In this document: one piece after another, positions 15,507 to 24,246 of the stretch
Layout: each line of letters starts with the position of its first letter
How positions within the stretch are numbered: position 1 is the first letter of the stretch
Assembly: GCA_024279425.1 (NCBI GenBank)
Contig: JAJRRO010000100.1
Span: 1 to 64,000, forward strand
Direction of reading: 5' to 3'
Origin: Bacteroidota bacterium
GTDB lineage: Bacteria > Bacteroidota > Bacteroidia > Flavobacteriales > Flavobacteriaceae
DNA length: 64,000 nt
The notes under the pieces: model-generated
What the model was told of the DNA's origin: nothing
Databases searched by the model: none
The model's input: only the letters and a program-made list of their open reading frames with translations
Program-made: the position numbers and the translations under genes

Positions 15507-16468
15507 CCTTCCACTACTTGATATGTCTTTTCATAACTGTTTTTCAATATGGTGGCAGCATCCATGGTTGCCCAATATTCCTTATTGAAAAGCTCCACGG
15601 ATAAGCCTCCCCTAAAGCCTGAATCATATAGTTTGGGAATAACTTCATTATATGGACAAACCCCATCTCCAGGAAATATTCTATGGGAATCATTAAGTAA
15701 ATTGCGAGAAGGACTTGCCGGGTAATCATTCATATGTATTACAGGTAATTTTTTGCCATTTAGGCAATCCAAAGTGGGCCAGTGGTTTCCTCCTCGGTAG
15801 ATATGGTAAAAATCAAACAACATTGTGGCCTTGGGATGCCCGGTGGAGATTGCTATTTGTGCGCAATCGGCTACTTTATTCAAAGCGCCAGCACCCCAAA
15901 GCTCAATAATTGGGGTAACGCCCGTTTCATCGCCCAACTTAAGAATGACATCAAATCTTTGTGCATATTCATCGTATTTATTTCGGTCCAAAGAGGCTAT
16001 TCCCTGTACAGGAGCAGCTATAAATTTACCACCTAACTCAGAGGTGATGATCATTTCTTCACGAAGTTGATCAATTGCTTTTTTTCTTTCATCCGAATCA
16101 TCACTGCACCATTTGGAAAAACCTATCATATTCTCTAAAACTAGTTGACGGGCCTCTAGTTTCTCTTTTAGATGTTTACTGCTACCATCATTTTTCAAAT
16201 AGGATTTTACATCGCTCATCCACAATTCTATGCCATCAAAACCTGCATCGGCAACCATATCGATTTGTACGTCAACATTCAATTTATAATGTAATAATGT
16301 CGAGGTATTCAAACTTATCCTAAAGGGCAATTTTTTCTTTGGGGCAATTTTTTTTTTGAGGAGTTGATTATGTGTATCCGTTTTAAAGGCATATCCACTT
16401 AATGCTGCCACAGAGGCCATAAGTCCGGTGCCAATTGCTTTTCTTCTTGAAACTTTATTCCGAGTCAT
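15485..16468 (-). CDS. Tat-exported sugar isomerase/epimerase-like TIM-barrel protein
   Basis: I place the start at the ATG at 16468, because the product then opens MTRNKVSRRKAIGTGLMASV, a twin-arginine signal; a longer frame from 16537 adds an unlikely basic leader. The mature part is a xylose-isomerase-like (AP endonuclease 2 type) barrel: GFDGIELW near the first strand, KATMLFDFYHIYRGGN, PVIHMNDYP and FRGGLSVELFNKEY with the usual metal-binding Glu, Asp and His positions. Such proteins isomerise or epimerise ketoses, and Tat-exported members are common in Bacteroidota polysaccharide loci. Product and substrate are unknown. It is divergent from the sulfatase cluster. Confidence 0.8.
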   Translation of the reverse strand: MTRNKVSRRKAIGTGLMASVAALSGYAFKTDTHNQLLKKKIAPKKKLPFRISLNTSTLLHYKLNVDVQIDMVADAGFDGIELWMSDVKSYLKNDGSSKHLKEKLEARQLVLENMIGFSKWCSDDSDERKKAIDQLREEMIITSELGGKFIAAPVQGIASLDRNKYDEYAQRFDVILKLGDETGVTPIIELWGAGALNKVADCAQIAISTGHPKATMLFDFYHIYRGGNHWPTLDCLNGKKLPVIHMNDYPASPSRNLLNDSHRIFPGDGVCPYNEVIPKLYDSGFRGGLSVELFNKEYWATMDAATILKNSYEKTYQVVEGALSGRI

Positions 16469-16650
16469 TGTATGGGTTTTTATAGTTGAGACTTTTATTT
16501 TCTTGACAGGGTTTATGATTAAAGCTAAAGCTATCAAAAATTTTGCTACTCTCTGAATTAATATAATAGAAAGTTTCTACTCAGGGATTATTGGTTGAAC
16601 GTCATCCTTTTAAGCAGTTGGCCTACCTAGTTTCACTGCCAACAGATAGG

Positions 16651-16678
16651 TTGTAAAAAGCACATTGCTTATCTTTAG
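16651..16678 (+). promoter_or_regulatory. Bacteroidota-type promoter for the sulfatase cluster
   Basis: TTG at 16651 and TATCTTTAG at 16670 fit the TTG / TAnnTTTG promoter of this phylum, with a 16-base spacer that is at the short end. The predicted transcript would have a leader of about 70 bases before the ATG at 16755. Confidence 0.4.
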
Positions 16679-16754
16679 CAAACAACCCTACGGAATATAG
16701 CCTTTTAAAGGCCTTTTTTTCGAGGCAAACTAACTTTAAACCAACCACTTGAAC

Positions 16755-18398
16755 ATGTTTAAAAAATTACAACTCTTCCCATTGGCCCTAGGTATTTTGA
16801 TCTTCACCTTGGCTTCCTGTGGGGAATCCAAAGAAAAGGAGGCCCAAAAGACGTCTCAACGTCCCAACATCCTTTTTATCATGTCCGATGATCATGCGTA
16901 TCAAGCCATCTCTGCCTACTCGGATAAATTGATCGAAACACCCAATATTGACCGTATTGCCCAAGAAGGGATTCTGTTTAGCAATGCCTGTGTCACCAAC
17001 TCCATTTGCGCGCCGTCCAGGGCTACCATACTTACCGGAAAGCACACCCATATCAACGGCAAGATCGACAATAGAATGCCTTTTGATACTACCCAAGTGA
17101 CCTTTCCGCAGTTATTCCAAAAAGCGGGTTATGAAACTGCCATGTACGGCAAACTGCATTTTGGCAACAATCCGAAAGGGGTGGACGATTTTATGATTTT
17201 ACCAGGACAGGGCAATTACATCAATCCCAAGTTCATCACTCCAAAAGGGGATACCACTATCACGGGTTATGTTACAGATATCATCACGGATCTTACCATC
17301 AATTGGCTAGATCAAAAACGAAACAAGGAGAAACCTTTTATGATGATGTATTTGCACAAGGCCCCCCATAGACCTTGGTGGCCAAGCCCTGAAAAATTCA
17401 AGGAATTTACCCAAAAAACATTTCCAGAGCCAGCTTCTCTTTTTGATGATTATTCAAACAGGGGAACAGCGGCCAAAACTGCCGAAATGAACTTGTTGCA
17501 CCATATGAAATACGGTCATGATTCCAAGATTAGACCACAAACCATAGCCGAAATGGGTGGTGTGGAACCTAAGGTGCCCCCTATGAACTGGGGTGGGATT
17601 GACGGATTTACAAGGCCTTATGGGCGTGCCAATGAGGCACAAAAAGCCATATACGACCCAGTTTTGGACTCTATAAACATCTGGTTCAAGGCGAATTGGC
17701 CCTCTATGACTGATGAGCAAAAAATGAAATGGAAATATCAGCGCTATATGCAGGATTATTTAGGTTGTATTTCCTCGGTAGATGACAATGTAGGCAGGGT
17801 ATTGGATTATTTGGACGATAGTGGTCTGGCCGAAAATACCATGGTCGTCTATACCTCAGATCAAGGTTTTTATCTGGGAGAACATGGTTGGTTCGACAAA
17901 CGATTCATTTATGATGAATCCTTTAAAACACCCTTAATGATCCGTTGGCCCCATGAAATTACCCCAGGCACTACGAATGACGAGATGGTACAAAATCTGG
18001 ATTTTGCCCAGACCTTTTTGGAAGCCGCACAAATTGAAGTTCCTGGCGATATGCAAGGCGAAAGTTTAATGCCGCTACTAAAAGGAGATACGGCCCAATG
18101 GGATCGGGAGGCCGTGTATTATCATTACTATGAATATCCGGCCGTCCATATGGTGAAACGACACTATGGTATAGTGACCAAGGAGTATAAGTTGGCCCAC
18201 TTTTATGATGATGTGGACGAGTGGGAGCTGTACGATCGTTTAAAGGATCCACAGGAAATGAACAATGTATTTCACAATCCCGAGTATGCCGATACTGTTG
18301 CCAAATTGCAAAAAGGATTGGTAGAATTAAGGGCAAAATACAAGGACTCACCAGAATTGGATAAAAAGTATATGGATATTTATAAGAACCGGAACTAA
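16755..18398 (+). CDS. Sulfatase, lipoprotein (S1-type)
   Basis: The ATG at 16755 gives a 547-residue precursor with lipobox LAS-C22, so the enzyme is anchored in the outer or inner membrane. The alkaline-phosphatase-like core starts NILFIMSDDHAYQ (metal-binding Asp pair at 45-46), and Cys85 in ICAPSRATILTGKH is the residue matured to formylglycine in S1 sulfatases. A DUF4976-like C-terminal region (ELYDRLKDPQEMNN) closes the protein. It removes sulfate esters from a carbohydrate. It opens a three-gene plus-strand run with an FAD oxidoreductase and a second sulfatase. A TTG six bases upstream could also start but is less likely. Confidence 0.9.
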   Translation: MFKKLQLFPLALGILIFTLASCGESKEKEAQKTSQRPNILFIMSDDHAYQAISAYSDKLIETPNIDRIAQEGILFSNACVTNSICAPSRATILTGKHTHINGKIDNRMPFDTTQVTFPQLFQKAGYETAMYGKLHFGNNPKGVDDFMILPGQGNYINPKFITPKGDTTITGYVTDIITDLTINWLDQKRNKEKPFMMMYLHKAPHRPWWPSPEKFKEFTQKTFPEPASLFDDYSNRGTAAKTAEMNLLHHMKYGHDSKIRPQTIAEMGGVEPKVPPMNWGGIDGFTRPYGRANEAQKAIYDPVLDSINIWFKANWPSMTDEQKMKWKYQRYMQDYLGCISSVDDNVGRVLDYLDDSGLAENTMVVYTSDQGFYLGEHGWFDKRFIYDESFKTPLMIRWPHEITPGTTNDEMVQNLDFAQTFLEAAQIEVPGDMQGESLMPLLKGDTAQWDREAVYYHYYEYPAVHMVKRHYGIVTKEYKLAHFYDDVDEWELYDRLKDPQEMNNVFHNPEYADTVAKLQKGLVELRAKYKDSPELDKKYMDIYKNRN

Positions 18399-18440
18399 AA
18401 CAAGAAGCCATACGGTGTTTCGAACAACAAGATAAATTCA

Positions 18441-20147
18441 ATGGTCATGCCTATGAAGCGAGTAAGAATTTTAGGACTAATGCTGTTGTTTACAATCTTC
18501 GGTCTTATGTCTTGTGGCTCCAAAAACAGTAATCCCAATCTAGCAAATAAAAAGGATGCTGCCGTGGAGGTAATTATTTATGGTGGGACCTCTGCCGGTG
18601 TATCGGCAGCAATACAAGCCGCTAGACTGGGCAAGTCAGTACTATTGATAGAGCCCACCAATCGCCTTGGCGGACTCACTACCGGGGGGCTTGGCCAAAC
18701 GGATATTGGGAATAAACAAGTCATAGGCGGGATCTCACGTGAATTTTATCAAAATATAAAAAAGTATTATCAAGATTCTACGAATTGGGCTTGGCAGAAG
18801 ATATCCGAATATAAGGATGGTGGACAAACACGTACGGATGTGCATGAAGATGCCATGTGGAGTTTTGAACCTTCTGCAGCCCTCAAGGTTTATAAGCAAA
18901 TGATTAAGAGTCTGGACATTCAGATTATCTATAATCAACGACTCGATCGATCAAAGGAAGTTTTAAAAGAAAAGGAAGTTATCAAATCCATTAGCATGGA
19001 ATCGGGTAAAACCTTTTCAGGGAAAATGTTTATTGATGCCACCTATGAGGGTGACTTAATGGCTGCAGCCGGGGTGAGTTACACAATTGGAAGGGAACCC
19101 AATTCTCAATATGGGGAATCACTAAATGGCGTGCAAGCAAATGATACGAGTCTTACCTTAACAGGTGGGCTTTCCAAGAATGCCTTTAATCATAACTTCG
19201 TCAAGGGAGTTGATCCATATATTGTTGCCGGAGACCCTTCATCCGGACTACTTCCGTGGATTAATCCTGCCGTAGGCAAGGATGGGGAGGGAGATAAGCA
19301 TATACAGGCATATTGTTATAGAATGTGTCTTACGGATCATCCAGAAAACAGAATCTCTTTTAAGAAGCCCGACGACTATAATGAATTGAACTATGAATTA
19401 CTATTCCGAAATTATGAAGCCGGTTTCAATGACATTCCATGGATCAACAGTCAGATGCCCAATAGGAAAACAGATTCGAATAATCGAAATGGCTTTTCAA
19501 CCGATTTTATTGGCCAGAATTATGGTTATCCCGAAGCTACCTACGAAGAAAGGGAACGAATAAGACAACAACATCTTTCCTATCAACAGGGATTGATGTG
19601 GTCCTTGGCAAATCATGAGCGGATTCCCGATGAAATTAAGGACGAGGTTTCCAGATGGGGCACCTGTAAAGATGAATTTGTGCGGGAGGATGGTTGGCAA
19701 CGGCAACTGTATATTCGTGAGGCCCGGCGTATGATCAGTGATTTGGTCATGACCCAAAAACACTGTGAGGGCATTGACATAGTAACCGATGTGGTAGGTA
19801 TGGCCGCTTATGGCATGGACTCCCACAACACGCAACGGTATGTGACCTCAGAAGGATTTGTATCCAATGAGGGGAATGTAGAAGCTCATGTTAAGGCTCC
19901 TTTTCCCATAAGCTATCGCTCTATAGTCCCAAAAAAAGAAGAGTGTTCCAATCTGCTGGTTCCCGTTTGCATTAGTGCAACGCATATCGCTTTTGGATCC
20001 ATTCGCATGGAACCTGTCTTTATGGTTCTTGGTCAAAGTTCGGCGGTACTGGCATCAATGGCCATTGATCAGGGTAAAAAAGTTCAGGCAATAACCTATC
20101 ATGAGTTAAGGAATAAACTGATTGAATTAGGTCAGATATTGGAATAA
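18441..20147 (+). CDS. FAD-dependent oxidoreductase, lipoprotein
   Basis: A 568-residue protein with lipobox LMS-C25 and a dinucleotide-binding motif IIYGGTSAGVSAAIQAARLG from about residue 46, followed by LIEPTNRLGGLTTGG, the hallmark of the FAD_oxidored family found beside sulfatases and glycoside hydrolases in Bacteroidota and Planctomycetes. The C-terminal RIEP-like stretch (SIRMEPVFMVLGQSSA) matches the family end. The reaction is unknown; oxidation of a carbohydrate hydroxyl outside the cytoplasm is the usual suggestion. It lies 42 bases after the first sulfatase and 70 before the second. Start choice among three close in-frame ATGs is uncertain. Confidence 0.85.
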   Translation: MVMPMKRVRILGLMLLFTIFGLMSCGSKNSNPNLANKKDAAVEVIIYGGTSAGVSAAIQAARLGKSVLLIEPTNRLGGLTTGGLGQTDIGNKQVIGGISREFYQNIKKYYQDSTNWAWQKISEYKDGGQTRTDVHEDAMWSFEPSAALKVYKQMIKSLDIQIIYNQRLDRSKEVLKEKEVIKSISMESGKTFSGKMFIDATYEGDLMAAAGVSYTIGREPNSQYGESLNGVQANDTSLTLTGGLSKNAFNHNFVKGVDPYIVAGDPSSGLLPWINPAVGKDGEGDKHIQAYCYRMCLTDHPENRISFKKPDDYNELNYELLFRNYEAGFNDIPWINSQMPNRKTDSNNRNGFSTDFIGQNYGYPEATYEERERIRQQHLSYQQGLMWSLANHERIPDEIKDEVSRWGTCKDEFVREDGWQRQLYIREARRMISDLVMTQKHCEGIDIVTDVVGMAAYGMDSHNTQRYVTSEGFVSNEGNVEAHVKAPFPISYRSIVPKKEECSNLLVPVCISATHIAFGSIRMEPVFMVLGQSSAVLASMAIDQGKKVQAITYHELRNKLIELGQILE

Positions 20148-20217
20148 ACAATGTATTCTTCTCTGGGTTTTCTTTGGTTATAAGGAAAATGGAGTTGCAT
20201 TTTATATATGGGTTGAT

Positions 20218-21627
20218 ATGCAAAAAATGGTATTTGGGCTACTTACTTTGTTTTCTGTTTGTTCGCTAAAAGCACAAGTTGGAATAGAACAAGGAAACCT
20301 TCAGACCGCTCCTGAAAAACCCAATTTTATTTTAATAGTAGCGGATGATCTAGGGTTTGCCGATCTTGGCTTTAATGGAAGTACTCAAATCAAAACACCC
20401 CATATAGATCAACTCGCCTATACAGGGGTAACATTTGCAGAGGGCTATGTTTCCTCGCCGGTCTGTAGCCCATCCCGGGCCGGATTTCTTACAGGTATCA
20501 ATCAGGTAGGTTTTGGGCACGACAATAACATTGGGGGTAGCCAGCCCGGTTTTGACCCTCAATTTTTGGGTCTACCCCTCTCCCAACAAACGATTGCAGA
20601 TTATTTAAAGCCTTTGAGCTATATCAGCGGTCTTATAGGAAAGTGGCATCTGGGCGATGCCCCTCAATTTCACCCTCTAAAAAGAGGATTTGACGAATTC
20701 TGGGGATACACAGGGGGCGGGCATGATTATTTTACTTCACTGCCCGGTGGGAAAGGTTACAAATCGCCCATTGAAAGCAATTTTAAGATTCCAGCCCCCA
20801 TCACCTACATTACCGACGATGTGGGAGATGAAAGTGTAGCTTTTATAGAAAGACATGCGAAGGAGCCTTTTTTCTTGTTTACTTCTTTCAATGCTCCCCA
20901 TACGCCTATGCAGGCCACAGAAGAGGACTTGGCCCTATACGACCATATCAAAGATTCCAAACGGCGTACCTATGCAGCTATGGTACATCGTTTGGATATA
21001 AACATCGGGAAGATTGTTGAAGTTGTAAACCAACAGGGAATCAGTGAAAATACCTTAATCGTTTTTATCAGCGACAATGGGGGTCCAGTGAACAGCAATG
21101 CTTCCCTAAATGCACCTTACAATGGGCAGAAGGGTATCTTATTGGAAGGTGGAATACACGTGCCCTTTGTGATGAACTGGCCAAAGACACTTCCCGTTGG
21201 GACGGTTTACCCCCATCCCGTATCTTCTTTGGACATAGTTCCTACTTTTCTGGAAATGGCCGGTGGAGTTAGCCAGGATCATGAGTTTGATGGTGTCAAT
21301 TTAATCCCATATGTGTTGGATGGGAATTCGGGAACCCCTCATCCTGATTTAAAGTGGCGTTTTACCATAAGCGCTGCCATACGGGAAGGGAATTGGAAAT
21401 TGGTGCGACTTCCTGATCGCTTACCTTTATTGTATCACTTACCCTCCGATATCTCGGAACAAACCAATGTGGCCTTGCAACACCTAAAGAAAACAGAACA
21501 ATTACTGAAAAAACTGGGAGATTGGGATGTTGGCTTGCCTCATCCCATATTTTTGGAAGGGGCCATTTGGAAACGTAATCAGCTTAATTTGTACGATATG
21601 AAATATCAACTGGAACAGCCTAAATAA
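20218..21627 (+). CDS. Sulfatase, secreted (S1-type)
   Basis: A 469-residue sulfatase with a Sec signal peptide ending near residue 20 (SLKAQV). The catalytic core is complete: metal-binding VADDLGFADLG at 41-51, formylglycine precursor Cys83 in VCSPSRAGFLTG, GKWHLG near 142 and SDNGGPVNS for the C-terminal half of the site. The length and NGQKGILLEGGIHVPF stretch resemble arylsulfatase A-like enzymes. It probably acts on a different sulfate position of the same polymer as the first sulfatase. The anaerobic sulfatase-maturating or FGE enzyme needed for activation is not in this window. Confidence 0.9.
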   Translation: MQKMVFGLLTLFSVCSLKAQVGIEQGNLQTAPEKPNFILIVADDLGFADLGFNGSTQIKTPHIDQLAYTGVTFAEGYVSSPVCSPSRAGFLTGINQVGFGHDNNIGGSQPGFDPQFLGLPLSQQTIADYLKPLSYISGLIGKWHLGDAPQFHPLKRGFDEFWGYTGGGHDYFTSLPGGKGYKSPIESNFKIPAPITYITDDVGDESVAFIERHAKEPFFLFTSFNAPHTPMQATEEDLALYDHIKDSKRRTYAAMVHRLDINIGKIVEVVNQQGISENTLIVFISDNGGPVNSNASLNAPYNGQKGILLEGGIHVPFVMNWPKTLPVGTVYPHPVSSLDIVPTFLEMAGGVSQDHEFDGVNLIPYVLDGNSGTPHPDLKWRFTISAAIREGNWKLVRLPDRLPLLYHLPSDISEQTNVALQHLKKTEQLLKKLGDWDVGLPHPIFLEGAIWKRNQLNLYDMKYQLEQPK

Positions 21628-21785
21628 AACTAAAACAGGTCAATTTTCCTCATACTTGGTTTTTCGTGGAATTTTCATACGGTTTTTTGGAAATGAAATA
21701 TAGAATACCAAATACGCAAAAGACAAGCATGGGGGGCTACTTCCATAGAAATTTTCTGTATCTTGGATATCTTAAAAGAACACCA

Positions 21786-22121
21786 ATGGATTTTAGTTTA
21801 GCGGAAAAATTGGCAGTAGTTAAGGCTATTGATGAGGTCATCAAAGTTGATGGTCAGGTAAAGACCGAGGAAATCAATTTTTTATCCCAGTTAATGATTG
21901 TATTGAAATTTGATAAAAACCTAGTTGAGGAAGCTAGGCAGATATCGGCTGAGGATTGCCTGCATGTTTTAAAGGGGATGACCGACAAAAAGAAAAACGC
22001 CTTGGCAGTTCTTCTCAATGAAATGGCCAATGCCGATGGCGTATTTAAGGAAGATGAATACCGTTTAGTTTTTAATCTTTTATTAGAAGTAGGTATTGAT
22101 ATTAATCTTCTTGAAGATTAA
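21786..22121 (+). CDS. TerB-like helical protein
   Basis: I use the ATG at 21786, which gives a 111-residue acidic helical protein; the 40 codons upstream in frame are not family-like. The pattern AEKLAVVKAIDEVIKVDGQV, then MANADGVFKEDEYRLVFNLL, is the duplicated EF-hand-like D-G-x-(V/I) arrangement of the tellurite-resistance TerB domain. TerB-like proteins bind metal and often sit with membrane-stress or signalling genes. A strong terminator follows, so it is probably its own transcription unit although it precedes the GTPase cluster. Confidence 0.6.
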   Translation: MDFSLAEKLAVVKAIDEVIKVDGQVKTEEINFLSQLMIVLKFDKNLVEEARQISAEDCLHVLKGMTDKKKNALAVLLNEMANADGVFKEDEYRLVFNLLLEVGIDINLLED

Positions 22122-22132
22122 TAATTTAAAGG

Positions 22133-22177
22133 CCTAAAAAAAATCAGACAATTTTAATATTATTTGATTTTTTTAGG
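22133..22177. terminator. Terminator after the TerB-like gene
   Basis: CCTAAAAAAAATCA pairs with TGATTTTTTTAGG around an AT-rich loop. The hairpin begins 12 bases after the stop codon and ends in a T-run. It is symmetrical enough to work in both directions. Confidence 0.55.
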
Positions 22178-22532
22178 TTGAATAGTACGATAAACATCAT
22201 GGAAGTTCCATATTCTTGGAATTGTACCTCATAAAGAATCTATTTGATTATTGTATTTTAAAAGTTTTATGGGTCCGTTATCATTGGCAAATGATTCGAA
22301 ACATTAATAGACCATAGGGCTGAGGTATTTTAAGGATAATAATTCGACCAATACTTGGATCTAGGGCAATAGAATCTTCGCTTTTATCTTTTGAAAAGTC
22401 AATGTGGAATGCTTATATTGTAGTATATAACGAACGTTAGCCGTATTTTGGAGAGGGTGTGGGGAAGCCCTAAAAGATAAAAGTTAGATTCTTACTCCTA
22501 AATAAACTAAACATTTTTAAAACATAACCATT
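22178..22532. other. Intergenic leader of the GTPase cluster, nothing specific recognised
   Basis: A 355-base non-coding stretch upstream of the cluster that starts at 22533. It should hold the cluster promoter, but I see no convincing TAnnTTTG element with a matching upstream TTG. No RNA gene or known riboswitch is visible. Confidence 0.4.
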
Positions 22533-22889
22533 ATGTCAAAAAATCAGAAAGCTGTAATCGAATTACACGAAAACCAAGAAACAGAGTCAAAAATAGAAGC
22601 CATAAAAAACCTAATTTTTGGGGATAATATTCAAGCTTACAATTCGGAATTTGAAACACTAAAACAAGACATTCTAACTAAAAAAAAGGATGTAGAGGAT
22701 TTGCTTGAGGAAGTTGGTTCTGAATTAAGAAAATCCATAGATAATCTGTCTACCGATATCAATATAAGAATTACCGATTTAGAGCAAAGCTTGGAGGGTA
22801 AAATTGAGGATTTGGAAGAGAAAAGTGTTGATAAGGATGCACTTGGCAAATTGCTTATAGAACTTGGTAAAAAGGTGAGTGCCAAATAG
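22533..22889 (+). CDS. Coiled-coil protein of the GTPase cluster
   Basis: A 118-residue highly charged protein, almost entirely heptad-like helix from about residue 12 to 100 (for example LKQDILTKKKDVEDLLEEVG). I know of no enzymatic family for it. It is the first gene of a tight run that continues with the 283-residue conserved protein 21 bases later, then the GTPase and the histidine kinase. A structural or scaffolding role in that system is an inference from position and from the coiled coil. Confidence 0.6.
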   Translation: MSKNQKAVIELHENQETESKIEAIKNLIFGDNIQAYNSEFETLKQDILTKKKDVEDLLEEVGSELRKSIDNLSTDINIRITDLEQSLEGKIEDLEEKSVDKDALGKLLIELGKKVSAK

Positions 22890-22910
22890 TCGTTCGCAAT
22901 TCTACTATAA

Positions 22911-23762
22911 ATGAGGGAAAAAGACAAGCTAGAGATCCTAAAGGATATATTGTTTACAGACGATCGAGAGGATATTGACAAAATTGCAGAGCGTATAGAA
23001 ATGCTTGAGCAAGCCTATTATGATAGGAAAAAGTTTTCTTCTAAAGTTGACCCTATCATTGAAGATCAACTAAATGAGTTTACCAAGAGTATCCCACATA
23101 CATTGGGCCCTACTATTACTGCAACTTTAAAGAAGGAGATACAGAACCATAAAGACGAGGTTGTAGATGCCCTTTATCCTGTACTGGGTAAAATGGTCAA
23201 AAAATATGTTGCGCAGGAAATAAGGTTACTCTCTGAAAAAATAGACAATCAACTAAGCTTTATTAGGACTTGGAAACGAAAATTCAGGTCTTTGTTCGGA
23301 GGAAAAAAGGAGAAGGAATTACTCCTGAATGACCTTTCGTCAGAAAAAATAGAACAGGTTTTATTGATTGAAAGGGATTCTGGATTGTTAAAGGCGAGTT
23401 TTTCAAAAGCCAAGACCATAGATGAGGAGATGGTTTCTGGAATGTTGACCGCTATCAAGACCTTTGTTGAAGACGCATTTAATCAAAAAAACCAGGAGCT
23501 TGAATTGATTGAATATGAATTGTACAATATACATATTCAAAGCTTTGTGAGTTACTATGTGGCTGTGGTCATTTCAGGGAATTACGGGTTAAAGACCAAG
23601 AACAAAGTACAGGATATCATCTTCAACTTTTACCATAACTTCATGGAAATGAATTTGGACCTCATTTATTCCAGTCGTTATTTGGAAAGGCTCACAGAAT
23701 CAATAAGTACTGAATTGATAGAGGAAAAGTTGATCGAATATTTTGGCAATGCGAAAATCTAG
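22911..23762 (+). CDS. GTPase-associated conserved protein
   Basis: A 283-residue protein with two recognisable parts. Residues 45-115 carry VDPIIEDQLNEFTKSIPHTL, GPTITATLKKEI and VVDALYPVLGKMV, a motif set I associate with large OmpA-linked proteins encoded near Rab/Ras-like GTPases in Bacteroidota and Cyanobacteria. Residues 148-225 (EKIEQVLLIERDSGLLKASF, then MLTAIKTFVEDAF and YVAVVISG) resemble a sensory or roadblock-like fold. The OmpA domain seen in longer relatives is absent, and I see no transmembrane segment or signal peptide, so this version is probably cytoplasmic. Its end overlaps the start of the GTPase gene by 14 bases. Confidence 0.6.
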   Translation: MREKDKLEILKDILFTDDREDIDKIAERIEMLEQAYYDRKKFSSKVDPIIEDQLNEFTKSIPHTLGPTITATLKKEIQNHKDEVVDALYPVLGKMVKKYVAQEIRLLSEKIDNQLSFIRTWKRKFRSLFGGKKEKELLLNDLSSEKIEQVLLIERDSGLLKASFSKAKTIDEEMVSGMLTAIKTFVEDAFNQKNQELELIEYELYNIHIQSFVSYYVAVVISGNYGLKTKNKVQDIIFNFYHNFMEMNLDLIYSSRYLERLTESISTELIEEKLIEYFGNAKI

Positions 23763-24246
23763 AAAAATAGTGATTCTTGGTCACTTTGGGGTGGGTAAGA
23801 CCTCTTTGATACAGAGATTTGTCAATGATAGCTTTTCGGACAAATATAAAGTGACCATTGGGGTGCATATTACCAAAAAAGTTGTAAAAATCACTGAGAA
23901 TGAATCCATATCCTTGATTATATGGGATTTGGAAGGCACCGATGAAATTCAGATGATACGAGATTCCTATGTATTGGGTACTCATGGTGTGGTGTACGTA
24001 TTTGATGTTGCAAGACCTTCAACATTTCAGAATATCAATGAGGATTTGAGAATTGTGACCAAGAAGATTCCCGGAGTTCCCATGATGGTCGTTGGCAATA
24101 AGGTCGATTTGGTCAATTTGAACGACCTACAAGGATTATTGAAAGAGAAAGACATAGCTACCAATTATCTTACCAGTGCAAGAACAGGGGGTTCGGTCAA
24201 TGAAATGTTTAGCCAGTTGGCTTCCTTATTAAATGGGCATGTTTGA
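23749..24246 (+). CDS. Ras/Rab-like small GTPase
   Basis: A 165-residue GTP-binding protein starting at the ATG at 23749 (a TTG six bases upstream is the alternative). All G boxes are visible: G1 GHFGVGKTS, G2 Thr in KVTIGVHI, G3 WDLEGTDE, G4 GNKVD and G5 TSA. G3 reads D-L-E-G-T-D where eukaryotic Ras has D-T-A-G-Q-E, so the catalytic glutamine position holds Thr and intrinsic hydrolysis may be low or use another residue. Prokaryotic Ras-like proteins work with roadblock-type partners, which fits the gene upstream. The kinase gene overlaps its end by 14 bases. Confidence 0.8.
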   Translation: MRKSRKIVILGHFGVGKTSLIQRFVNDSFSDKYKVTIGVHITKKVVKITENESISLIIWDLEGTDEIQMIRDSYVLGTHGVVYVFDVARPSTFQNINEDLRIVTKKIPGVPMMVVGNKVDLVNLNDLQGLLKEKDIATNYLTSARTGGSVNEMFSQLASLLNGHV

